Assembly: GCA_902805475.1 (NCBI GenBank)
Contig: CADCSX010000022.1
Location: 1 to 23,994, forward strand
Direction of reading: 5' to 3'
Source: Entonaema liquescens
Lineage: Eukaryota > Ascomycota > Sordariomycetes > Xylariales > Xylariaceae
Length of the DNA stretch: 23,994 nt
Notes under the pieces: model-generated
Database searches by the model: none
Seen by the model: the letters and a program-made list of their open reading frames with translations, nothing else
Told to the model about the DNA's origin: nothing
Shown here: one piece after another, positions 12,338 to 23,341 of the stretch
Position numbering within the stretch: the first letter of the stretch is position 1
How the letters are laid out: every line of letters starts with the position of its first letter
Position numbers and translations under genes: made by a program

Positions 12338-12736
12338 TACGTATTTAACACGTGTCAAGTTACGTGAACTATAGTTTCCTTTGGATTACGTAATAGTACG
12401 TACCGATCACGTGATTACCTATTTGCGATTTAAATTGCAAATTGCTGTATAAGCAAAACTTTACCTATCACGTAACTTTGAGTAAGTAATCAAAGTACGT
12501 ACTTATCACATGATAGCAATCGGCCACACGTGAAATTGACAAATACTTGAAAGTACGTACTTTGACTCGTGATAAGCTACCACGTGACATTACCTTACAA
12601 TACGTATTTAGCACGTGATACGGTTAATCGATTTATAATAAAATACATACCTTATCATGTGATGGTACACGTGATACCATCGCACGATATAAAAGGTACG
12701 TACCTATCACATGACTTAAAAAAACTAAGCCACGTG
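12338..12736 (+). promoter_or_regulatory. Array of composite TACGTA-CACGTG binding-site units
   Basis: Seven units share the same order and phasing. TACGTA starts at 12338, 12397, 12496, 12554, 12601, 12644 (variant TACATA) and 12697. The CACGTG-type hexamer follows at 12349, 12408, 12507 (CACATG), 12566 (CTCGTG), 12612, 12656 (CATGTG) and 12708 (CACATG). The start-to-start offset is 11 bp in five units and 12 bp in two, about one helical turn. Typical unit: GTACGTACCTATCACATGA. Extra CACGTG sites stand at 12527, 12581, 12668 and 12731, with variants at 12361 (TACGTG) and 12469 (CACGTA). Most variants are single C/T or G/A changes, as decay would give. CACGTG is the classic E-box bound by bHLH factors such as Cbf1 or Pho4, and ACGT cores suit bZIP factors. 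The real binding protein and role are unknown. Confidence 0.8.
12550..12563. promoter_or_regulatory. 14-bp perfect palindrome AAAGTACGTACTTT
   Basis: Perfect dyad around CG. Close relatives are CAAAGTACGTACTT at 12491-12504, AGGTACGTACCT (perfect, 12694-12705), AATACGTATT (perfect, 12599-12608) and AAGGTACGTACTTT (12955-12968). The extended symmetry suggests a dimeric DNA-binding protein whose preferred site is longer than TACGTA. Confidence 0.75.
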
Positions 12737-12799
12737 ATTATGTGTGTATGTTGTTAAAAAAAAAAATTAAGTAATAAATGAAATGGGAAATGTTATATA

Positions 12800-13034
12800 T
12801 ATAGCCAATTAAAATGCATAAACTAATAGTTTTTAATAATCGGTTATTTGATTGGTTATTGCGCAACGTTAAGTTTACTTATTCGTAACCGTGGCGCGTT
12901 AAATTAAATTTAAAGTTTTCAATTAGTCTATAATTGGAAGCGCTCATTTTATTAAAGGTACGTACTTTAAAGTGTTTATTTAATTGGTTATAATAATCAA
13001 TTTCAAACCCCATAATACGTGGTTGCGCGCAACC
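12800..13034. promoter_or_regulatory. CCAAT-box and GCGC-palindrome segment
   Basis: Four CCAAT pentamers lie within about 185 bp: CCAAT at 12805-12809 on the plus strand, and ATTGG at 12851-12855, 12933-12937 and 12983-12987. One lies in a 21-base near-palindrome, AATTGG...TCAATT, with a single mismatch that one C-to-T change would explain. GGTTATT occurs twice at 12842-12860. TTGCGCAA (12859-12866), GGCGCG (12893-12898) and the perfect 14-bp palindrome GGTTGCGCGCAACC (13021-13034) follow, with another GTACGTAC at 12958-12965. CCAAT boxes are bound by the Hap/NF-Y complex in eukaryotic promoters. No start codon with a lasting frame follows on either strand, so a transcript, if any, would be non-coding. 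Confidence 0.5.
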
Positions 13035-13070
13035 TTAATTAATTAATTAAATTACGAAATTATAATAAAA

Positions 13071-13200
13071 TGCGCGTTATTTTATTAATTAATTAATCGA
13101 TAAAAAATCGTGTTATAAATGCGCGTTATTTTATTAATTAATTAATTAATCGATAAAATCGTATAAATGCGTAATTTTATTAATTAATTAATTAATTTAT
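13071..13200 (+). repeat. Tandem ~48-bp repeat, about 2.6 copies
   Basis: Units begin with TGCGCGTTATTTTATTAATT at 13071 and 13120, and with TGCGTAATTTTATTAATT at 13168. Unit lengths are 49 and 48 bp; the third is partial. Each full unit carries TGCGCG, a TTAATTAA run, CGATAAA, and ATCGT(GT)TATAAA. The copies differ mainly by one TTAA unit and small indels in A runs. TTAATTAA runs continue before (13035-13050) and after (to 13250). Confidence 0.85.
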
Positions 13201-13324
13201 AAAATAATTAACTAATTAATTTAAGTTATTTAATTAATTAAATTAATTAATATTATATTTAATTTTATTTTATCAATTTTATTACACATTAATCCAAAAT
13301 TTTAGATTTTAAACCCACGAATAC
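13201..13324. other. TTAA-rich transition out of the island
   Basis: TTAATTAA-type repeats give way to AT-rich sequence that keeps some C (TTACACATTAATCCAAAATT, AAACCCACGAATACG). No gene is visible. Confidence 0.5.
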
Positions 13325-13391
13325 GATTTAATAAAAAAACTTTATGTTTTTAACGATTTGTTATAACATAATAAAGTTTTCTTAATAAATC
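13325..13391. repeat. Imperfect hairpin at right edge of the island
   Basis: The left arm 13325-13346 contains GATTTAATAA and AAAACTTTATG. The right arm 13367-13391 contains CATAATAAAGTTTT and AATAAATC. AAAACTTTAT pairs perfectly with ATAAAGTTTT, and the outer parts pair with small gaps. The 20-base loop contains AACGATTTGTTATAA. The left arm opens CGATTTAA, like the CGATTTTAA of the left-edge hairpin, and both hairpin regions carry GTTATAAC (12313-12320, 13360-13367). The two may be related ends of one insertion. Confidence 0.65.
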
Positions 13392-14689
13392 AAAATATAA
13401 ATATAATAAAATTAAATAAATTTAATTTAAATTTAAACTTTTAAATTACATTTAAATATTATTATTATTTTAATTTAATAAAATACTTAATTAAAATATT
13501 ATATATTTATTAAAAATAAATAATTATAAATAAATTTAAAATATTTTTAAATATATAATATTAACATAAAAAATTAGTAAATATAAATATATTAAACATT
13601 TTTTTAAATATATATATTACCACGAATTTACATAAAAGGAAATTTAATATAAAAATTTAATATAATAATTAAAATATTTAAGTTATATTAACAAAATAAT
13701 AATATAATTTATTATGTTATTTTATATAAATTAAATATAAAACATAAAATATAATTTATAAAATAAAAAACATTTTAATTTTAAATTTTTAAATATTTTT
13801 TATAATATTAATAATAAATAATATTTTTATTCGGATATTAATTATATTATAATATTAATTATAATGTTAATAAAAGAAAATATATTTTAAATTATATAAA
13901 ATTAATTATTATAAATAATAAGTTAAAATTTTTTAAATATGGTAATTATTAAAATTTAATTATTATTAACTTTAAAAATAATTTTATGAAATTAATCTTA
14001 TTAAAATAAATAATTAAAAGATTATTTAATATATAATATCTTAATATAAAATATATATATAAAAAGATTTTTTTTTATTTATAAAATAGATAAATTAAAT
14101 TAATATATAAGTATAATTTATATATTATATTTTTAAATATATTTATATTTATTAAATATATAAAATTATTTTAAATATTATTAAAACTAATTTTATAAAA
14201 TTAATAATTTTATTGTTATAAAGTATTATGTAATATTTTTTTAAAAAAAATAAAAAATAATAAATTTTATTAAAAATTAATAATTTGTATTTTTATATTT
14301 TTATAATAATAAGTATTTTATTAAGAATATTAATTAATGGGGTAAAGTTTATTATTATTATTAAATAAATAAAAATATATAAAAAATATATAAATATATA
14401 TAATATTAATTTATTAAATAAATAATATAAATAAAAAATAAAACTATTATAAACTTTTAAAAATTAAAATAATTAATATATTTATATATATTATTAATAG
14501 AAATTTATAAATATTATATTAAATATTTTTATAAAAAAATTTATATTTATTAATAAAATGTTATTAATAAATATAAATATAAAATCTTATATAAATATAT
14601 ATTAGTAATTATTTTTATTTTAATTATAATATATAATTAAAATTAAAATAATATTAAGTTAAATAATTTATAGTTTAGGATTTTTAAAA
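13392..14689. other. AT-rich gene-free filler
   Basis: No gene, RNA or clear repeat is visible. G and C are sparse and isolated. Confidence 0.65.
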
Positions 14690-15790
14690 ATTATTTAATA
14701 AATGGGGATATGTAATTAATATAATGGGTTTAATTTTTGGAAAGATATTAAAAAAATATTAAATAAAATAATTAAGAAAAAAGGTAAAATTAACTTTTTT
14801 ATTTAAATTTAAAATTATAAAAGGTACTTTTAATTATATAATAATTAAGGATTTATTTATATAAAAATTAAAATATAAAATTAATTAAAAAATAAAATTA
14901 TTAAAATATTAAAATAATTAATTATATTAAAGGTTTTTAATAATTAAAAGATTTTAATAAATGGTTTATATAAGATAATTTATATGGTTTTATAATTAAT
15001 ATTATTATGTGGTATTAAAATATAATATAAAAGTTAAGAAGGTATATTTAAAAGATAAATAATATATATATAATATTTATAAATATTTGATTAAAAGGAT
15101 ATATAATATTAATATAAAAATATTATTTAAAGTAATTAAAAAATATTTTTAATAAAAAAAATATTATTAAAAGATATTTTATTTATTATTATAAATGTTA
15201 TTATAATAGAAATAATATTAGAAAAAGTAAAATATAAATATATTTATTGGTTAAATATAATTTATAAAGGTTATTTATTAATATTAAAAATAATACCGAA
15301 AAAATATTTTAAAGTAAAAATATAAAAAAAATTTAAATGGTTTATAAATATAAAAAATAATTCCCGAATTAAAGATAATTTTATATATAAATAATATAAT
15401 AATTATTTAAAATATTTAAAATAATATTTTTAATATTATAAATTATTTATAATAATATATTAATTAATGAATATATAAAGGGATAAAATATTAAATGGTT
15501 TTTAATAATAAAAATTAAATATAAGTTTAGATTAAAATTATAAATATTAATTATTTTTAAAAGGTTTTAAAATAATATTTTTAAAACTATTTTAATGTAT
15601 AAAGATTATAAGTAATATTAAAATAATTTAATTATGGTTATTTAAAATAAATTATATTTATATATTATGTTTAAAAATAAAAAATAAAAGTTTAAAATAT
15701 ATGGTTTATTGTAAGAAATTAAAAGGGTTGAAACTGTTATTATTTATAAAAGATATAAAAAAATAAATGGTATAAAGTTAAAGTAAAAAA
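14690..15790 (+). pseudogene. G-retaining, C-free block; possible decayed mobile-element coding strand
   Basis: The plus strand keeps G but almost no C: lines 14941-15120 carry about 17 G and no C. GG words such as ATGGGG, AATGGGTTT, TTTTTGGAAAGAT and AAATGGTTT suggest former coding sequence with all plus-strand C turned to T. A weak resemblance to a Ty1/copia reverse transcriptase is possible. Codons for K-W-F sit at 15493-15501, and a YK-x-x-L-x-x-KGF-like pattern ends near 15568. The W-to-G spacing is 67 nt against about 69 expected. Frames are broken by stops and indels, and an upstream tryptophan at 15338 is spaced wrongly for that family. I would not assign the family on this. Confidence 0.3.
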
Positions 15791-18700
15791 AAAAAAAATT
15801 AAAAATTATAACTTTTATAAAATTTATTTAAAAAATTTATTTAAATTATTAATATTTTTTTTTTTAAATATTAAAATATTAAATAAATTAAAAAAAATAA
15901 TATATTTATTATTAATATTAATAATTATATATAATTATATTAAATTTTATTATATTTTATAAAAAAATTCCATAAAAAATAATAATAATAATAATAAAAT
16001 TTTATAAATTAAATAATTAAAAATTAAAAAAATTAAAAATAATATATTAAATTTAAAAACTTTTATTAATTATTATATATTAAAAAAAAATAATAAAATT
16101 TTATAAATTTTTATAAATTTTTTAAATATATTAAAATATTTTTAAAAAATTATTAATCTTATTTTATTTTAAATTAATATATAATATTTTTTATATATAT
16201 TAAAATTTATATAAATAAAATTAATATTATATAATAATAAAATAAATTTCGAATTAAAAGTATTTAAATATATATATAAAAGTTAATAAAATAACCATTT
16301 ATATAATAATAAATTAATAATATATACAAATTTATATAAGATTTTATTTGATTTAATCGGAATTTATTTAAATTTTATATTAAATAAAATATAAATTTTA
16401 ATTATTATTAAATAATTATTATATTTTAAACATTATATATATTAAATATTATATTTTGGTTTAAAACATTAATAATTATATATTATTATAATTTTCTAAA
16501 CATATTATATAATAATAAAAAATAAAAATTATTATAAATTATATAAAAAATATTAATATTATTTAAATAATTATTTTAAAAATAATAAATATAAATATAA
16601 TTTTTACTTAATATATAAGTTTTATTATAACTTATATAAACTTTTTTAATATATTTTTCTTATCTTTTCTTAATATCTTTATACCAAAATAATATTATTT
16701 ATTATATTTATTCCATTATATCATTATAAAATTACTAATTTAAGTTTATATTTATTAATTTAAATATAATTATTTTAATGGAATTATAAAATATTATAAA
16801 TATTAATGATATTTTAAATTCAATAATTTTATAATTTTATTATATATATTTACTTATTTAATTTAAATTATCTTTTATTTAAATTTAAAAATTTTTAATT
16901 AAGTATTTTATTTTTAATCAATAATATAAAATAAAATTATTTATTTAAAAATTTAAATATTTATAATTATAATATATTATTTAAAATTATTTAAAACTTT
17001 ATAAACTTTAATATTAAAGTTAACTTTAACCTTATTATTTATATATTTGATTTAACTCTTTAAAATTGATTTAATATTAATTTATAAACGATTTCTTAAG
17101 ATATAATTAAAATAAAATTAACTTATTATTTTAAAAAAGTAATAATAATGATATTATTTAACATTTTCTTAATATTTAAAACAAAATAAGTAATCATATA
17201 CCAAAAATATTAAAATATATAATAATTATTTAGAAATTAAAAGTTATAAAATGTAAATAATTATATATATATTATTTGAAATTAGTAAAATGTAATAATG
17301 ATATTTAACATCGTATTTAACTTACTTTAATAAAAATTAAGAAAAATATTAATAAATTAATTAATTTATATATTAAATAAAAAATCTAATAATTGGAAAT
17401 ATTAATAAATATATTTATATAATAATTATTTATATTTAAAATTTTAAAAAAATATTATTAAAAATTTTAATTTAATATTTATTAAAAAATATTATATATT
17501 TATATATTTTAACTATTAAAAAACAATATTTATTTAAATATTTATTTAATTATTAATATTTTTTAATTATATTTTTATATAAAATAAAAATTCCTATTTT
17601 GTTTTTATTTTAATATTATTTATTTAAGGATAAGATATAATTTAATATTATTTTATTTTAAAACATTTTTTTAAAATATTTAATAGCTTTTTAAAAGAGT
17701 TTAAAAATATAATTTTAAAAATAATTTAAGTATATTAATTATAAAAATTATATTATTATTTAATAATAAGTTAACCATCTCTTTAAAATGCTATCATTTA
17801 CGCTTTTTAATATTATAACCATTAGAATTATTAGTTTTTAAAATTATATAATATAAATAAAATTTTTTTAAAAATTTTTTATATTTTAAAAAATTTTACT
17901 AAATTTCTTTTATTATAATATATTTAATCTAAATATAGCTTATAAAGTAATTTAATTTATTAATAAATAATAATATTTTTTATAATTTTTATAATAATTT
18001 ATATTTATTAATATTATTTTATATAAAAATTTTATAATAAATTTCGGTTTTAAATATATAAATTTTATTTTCTTTTTTAAATTTAAGATTTAATATTTTA
18101 TTAAAGTATTTTAATATATTTTAATTACGTTTTTAATATTATTATTATAAGTTTATTTTTTATTTATTTGGTTTTAAAAATATTTATAAATTTAAATAAA
18201 ATTTAAATTATTTATAAAATTATTTTTTATTTTAAATAATATATGGTAAAATAGTTTTTCTATCTTTATTTATTATTTAATATTTAAGAATAAATTTTTA
18301 TTTTTTTAAAATAATATTTAAAAAATTATATAATTTTAATTTTTGAAATATTTTATAAAATTATTTTAAAGATTTATTGAATAATTTTCTTTAATATCCT
18401 AAATATTTTTAATTATTTTATAATTTATTTTTTATAATTTTAACTAAATTCTTAATTCCTATTTTTACCTTTATTTTAAAGTTTTATTTATTTTATTATA
18501 ATATTAAAAAAATATATTTAATATATTTTAAAGATTTTAAATTTTTTATATAAATATATCTATTTTTATTTTTTCTATATTATTAATTTTTATTTTAAAT
18601 AAAATTATTTAAAATTTATAATTATAAAAATTCCTAAATAATTATTATATTTATAAATATTTTATTATAAGATAAAATATTAATATTTAAGTTTAAATTT

Positions 18701-20229
18701 TATTTATAAATAAATATTTTATTAATTATGTTTAATATAAATTTAAATAAATAATTACCTTTTAATTATAATATATATTAAGACTTTTATTTTAAAATAT
18801 TTTTTTATATTATTTATTTAAAATTTTTATATATAATTATATATTAAAAAATTTAATTTAATATTATATTTATAATATAATTAAAAAATTTATTATTTAA
18901 TTACTTTTTTATTAAAAAAAATATTTAAAATAAAATTTTTATTTTTTTAATATTTAATTATTATTTTGTTTAATAATTTTTAATATTTTAATATAATTAT
19001 TTCTAATATTAATAAATATTTTTAAATATTTATAAAAGTTTTATTATAAAATTTTTATTTTATTTAATTAATTTAAAGTAACCTTTAATTTTATTAAATA
19101 TAATTTATTTTAATTTATTTTTAAACTATTTATTTAATTAAATAAATTAAATATTTTTTTATTAAAATAATTTCTATTTAATTTTATAAGATTATTATTA
19201 TATTATTAATATATATTAACGTTTTTTAAGATTATAATTTTTAAATTTACTTTAATAATATTTAAATAAATTACAATTTTTTAACTAATATTTTTATTCC
19301 TATAATAAAAATAATTAATTAGGTTATTTTATTTTATTTTATTTAAAATTTTTATTAATTTCAAAATATTTATTTATAAAAAACTTAATTTTAATACTTT
19401 TATATAAGATTTAAATTTATTTAATAAAAATAATATTATTTAAAATTATTTTATTAGACTTATAATATAAATTATTTTATTAAATATTTATAAATAATTA
19501 ATAATTAAAATTATTATTAAAATAATATAATTCTATAATTTTTAAATTTTATAATATAAATAATAAAAAATAAATATTTTAAATATTATATTTTATTTTA
19601 ATTAAAGAAAATAAATTAAATATTATAAATAACGTTAAATTTTAACTTATATTTTATAAAATTAATATATTTAAATATTTAATATTGGTAATATATGTGG
19701 TATATATTATTTTATTATTTAATAATATTTTTAATTTAAATTATTTATTTACAAAATTAATATTATTAAATATATAATTATGTTAATTAAAAATATATAA
19801 ATAATTTTATTAAAATATTAATATTGAAAAAATAATATAAAAAATATCTTTATTTATAAATTATTTTATTATTTAAAAATTATTAATATTTATTTATAAA
19901 TTATTATCTTAATTAAAATTATTTTTAAAATAATTTTATAAAATATAATTATATTTTTTAAAATTAATATTAATTAATTAATTAAAATTTAAATAATTAA
20001 AATATTTAAAATATATATAAATATTTATTATTATAGTTAAAAATATTAAATTTAATTTAAAATAATAAAATAAAATTATAAAATTATTAATTTATAATAA
20101 TATTTATACATAATTAACAATTATAATTTTAAATAATTTATATTATAAATCAATAGTAATTTTAAAATAACATTATTTTAATAAAAAATATTAATATTTT
20201 AAAAATTTATTAATTTTATAAAAATTATG
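15791..20229. other. AT-rich gene-free filler
   Basis: No gene or RNA is visible. A mildly C-biased patch lies at 16620-17060 (for example ATTTTTCTTATCTTTTCTT, TTCCATTATATCATT). A TTTCGGTTTTAAAT word at 18042-18055 resembles words at 4723, 10133 (inverted), 11098 (inverted) and 11807. An AAT microsatellite sits near 15978-15996. The rest is near-pure A/T. Confidence 0.6.
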
Positions 20230-20459
20230 AAATATCTTATCATACATTTTTAATTTAAAAAAATTATATTATCTTCTTTATTTTTTATAATTTTAAATTA
20301 ATTATTATATTATTTTAATATTATTATTTATTAATTTACCTAAAAAAATTAATTATAATTTCAAATTATTCTTTTTTAAAATTTAAATTAATTTTTATAT
20401 TAATATTTTATAAATAAATATTTTATAATTTACATTTATTAAAAATAATAATTTATAAT

Positions 20460-20860
20460 TTTTAAAAATTTTAAGTTTTTTTATATAATATTACCAAAAT
20501 CCTATTTATCCAATTCTTAAATATTAAATCTTTTTTAAATCCTTTATAAATTCCATTAAAACTTTATTATATTTAAAAATTCTATTTTTATACATTTTTC
20601 TTAATATTTCATAAAAACTTTATAAAATTTAACAAAAATACCATCATATTTAACAATTTTTCTTAAAATTACTTTTTAATAATTACTTTATTTTTTTTTA
20701 AAATAAATTTAATAAACATATTTATTTCCTTATTATTTAATTTAAAATATTTTCTAAAAACTATTCTAAAATCACCATATTTAATAATTTATAATTATAT
20801 AATTTTATATAAAATTATATATAATATTTAAAATTTTCGAAACTTTTATATTTAATACTG
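20460..20860 (-). other. C-biased block, possible minus-strand coding relic
   Basis: C is present and G nearly absent on the plus strand, so the minus strand reads with G-containing codons. One short minus-strand stretch near 20530-20660 reads codon-like (a K-Y-D-G start followed by hydrophobic and lysine codons), faintly like the start of an LTR-element gag domain. It is interrupted by stops. I give this little weight; chance is a strong alternative in such biased DNA. Confidence 0.15.
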
Positions 20861-23341
20861 TTTATTTTTTAAAATTTTAATAATTATATTTATAATATTT
20901 AACAAAATAAAAAATATTATATTAATATTTATTTAATAACACATTCTTTATTAAATATTATAAAAATAATTCTTCTATTATTAATTATTTAACACTAATT
21001 CTTTAATATTTAAATTTTCAATTTATTTTAAATTTTAAATTTAAAAATTTCTTTTAATTAATTTCTTTAATTTTTAAATATTAATTTTTTTTTTTAATAT
21101 ATATTTTAAAGAAAAATCTATCTATTTTTAAAATAATATTATATTACTTATTTATAACATATTTATTTAAATATAATTTATTTTTTAATTTATTAAGGTT
21201 TTTTAATATTTTTTAATATATAATTATATAACTTTAAATAATATTTTTAAAATTTTATTTATTATTAAAAAAAAATTAAATTATTATTTAAATAAAATAA
21301 TAATTTATTTTTATTAATATAAATAAGATATCCTATTTTTATATATTTTATTTAGTTTTTTTATAAAGATTTTATTTAATTAAAATAAATCTATTTCTTT
21401 ATAAAAGAAAATTATTTAACTTTTAAAATTAATTTTTTTTATTATTAATAAATTTATAATTACTATTCTTTATTAATATCTTTAAAATAATTTGTCTATT
21501 TAATAGAAATTTAGATATATTTTAATTTCTATTAATAAAATCATATAATTTTTTAAATATTTAATACTTAAATAAATTTATTATTAATTAATTTTATAAT
21601 TTAATTTAAATATTTATTTTATTTAATAATAATATTACCAGGATATATATATTAACAATTTTATAATTTACTTTAAAATTTAATTTTATTAATTATAAAT
21701 TTTTTTTTTTATATTTTATATAAGATATATTTATTAGGTTTTTTATTGTTTAAGTTTACGTTATTTTTTTAATAATTATAATAATTATACCTTTTTAAAA
21801 CTTATATCTTTTATAATTTAATTAAATATAATATTTAAAATTTTAATATTACCTTATTAATTTTTTTAAATTAATTTTTTAAATTAATAAAATATTTAAG
21901 TTTTTATTTTTATTAATTTAAAATGTTTTAAAAAATAGGCCAAGTTTATAATATATATTAATATTAAAAAAATTATATTTAATTTAGATATTATTATTAT
22001 TATAATTTATGTATATTTTTAAGTATACATTTAATATAATTAAAAGTATATTTATAATAATATTATTTTAAAATTAATTATAAATAATTAATATCTTACA
22101 TTTATTTTTATAAATTTATAAATATATGTTAATTAATTTATTTGAACTTTATATTATAATTATTAAAAAATAAAATATAAAAATAATTAATTAAACTTAA
22201 ATTATTATTTATAACTATTATTATTCTTTAACTTTAATATTTTCCTAAATTTTAAATACCTATTTAAAAACATATATCTTTTTATTAAATAATTTATATA
22301 CCCAATAACTATTTTTAATTTAAATACTCTTTAAATCTTATCAATAACTTAGATTTTAAACTTTTTACTTTATATAATTATAACTTTATATAAATAAAGT
22401 ACCATTTAAATATTCTAATTTAATATATTTCCTATTAAGGAATTCCGCCATTATAACTTTAAATAACAAATTTTTACCTACTATTATAATAATATATTTT
22501 TAATATTTAATTTAAATTATTCCTTATTTTAATATAAGTTTTTATTATTTAAATATTAAATTAAATATTTTTAACTTTTATATTTTACTAAAATTTTATA
22601 TATAAATATTTTTATCTATAAATGTAAAATTAATAATACATTATTTAATATACCTTTAATTTTTTATATTATTAATAATAATTTTGGAATTTTATTTTTA
22701 ATTTCTTTTAATAATAATAATAATTTTAATCTTTATTTTAAAATTTTAATTTTTTTTTATAACATTAATTTAAACGTTTTTTCTTAAAAGTTTAAATTAT
22801 TAAATTTTAAAATCTTATTTAATCTTTTTAATATAAGCCTTATAAATGGTTTTAAATTAAATCGTTTTTTAATTTAGGGATTTTTATATTAATAATAATA
22901 ATAATTAAAGTTTTTATTTATATTTAGGATATTTTTTTTTAAAGTTTTTATTTAATAAATTTAAAATATAAATATAACAATTATTTTAATTTAATAAAAA
23001 ATTTTTATTTATATTATTATAAAAAATTTTTCGAATTATATAAATTTAAAATCTATAATTTAAAATTATATATATAATATTTAAAAAATTTATATAAATA
23101 AATATTTAAAATATTTAAATACTTATTAATATATTATTTAATATATTTTTATTATAAAACTAAAATAATAATATAAAATAAATATTTAAATTTAAAAATA
23201 TTAAAATACTTTTTTTTTTATAAAAATATAATTAAAATTAAAAAAAAAATAAAATATAAATATATTTACCTTAATTACTATATTTAAGGTTTAATTAAAA
23301 AGAAAAAAAAAATGTAATAATATTATTAAAATAAGAATTAA
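20861..23341. other. AT-rich gene-free filler
   Basis: No gene is visible. C-biased patches lie at about 20930-21060 and 22200-22640 (for example TATACCCAATAACTA near 22297 and AATTCCGCCATTATAAC near 22441). A TAGGCCAAGTTTATAATAT word sits near 21937. No terminal feature is recognisable just before the right repeat copy begins. Confidence 0.6.

Noticed and set aside
12349..12736. Budding-yeast point centromere (CDEI is RTCACRTG, close to ATCACGTGA here)
   Set aside because: A point centromere has one CDEI, then a short AT-rich CDEII and a CDEIII with a conserved CCG core. Here there are many CACGTG sites and I see no CDEIII-like sequence at the right distance. A Cbf1-like binder remains possible.
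12569..12757. Open frame of 62 codons on the plus strand with ATG start
   Set aside because: It lies wholly inside the binding-site array. Its repeated Tyr-His-Val and Ser-His-Val/Asp words are just translations of TATCACGTG and its relatives, there is no domain, and it is open only because this part of the window has fewer A/T stop codons.
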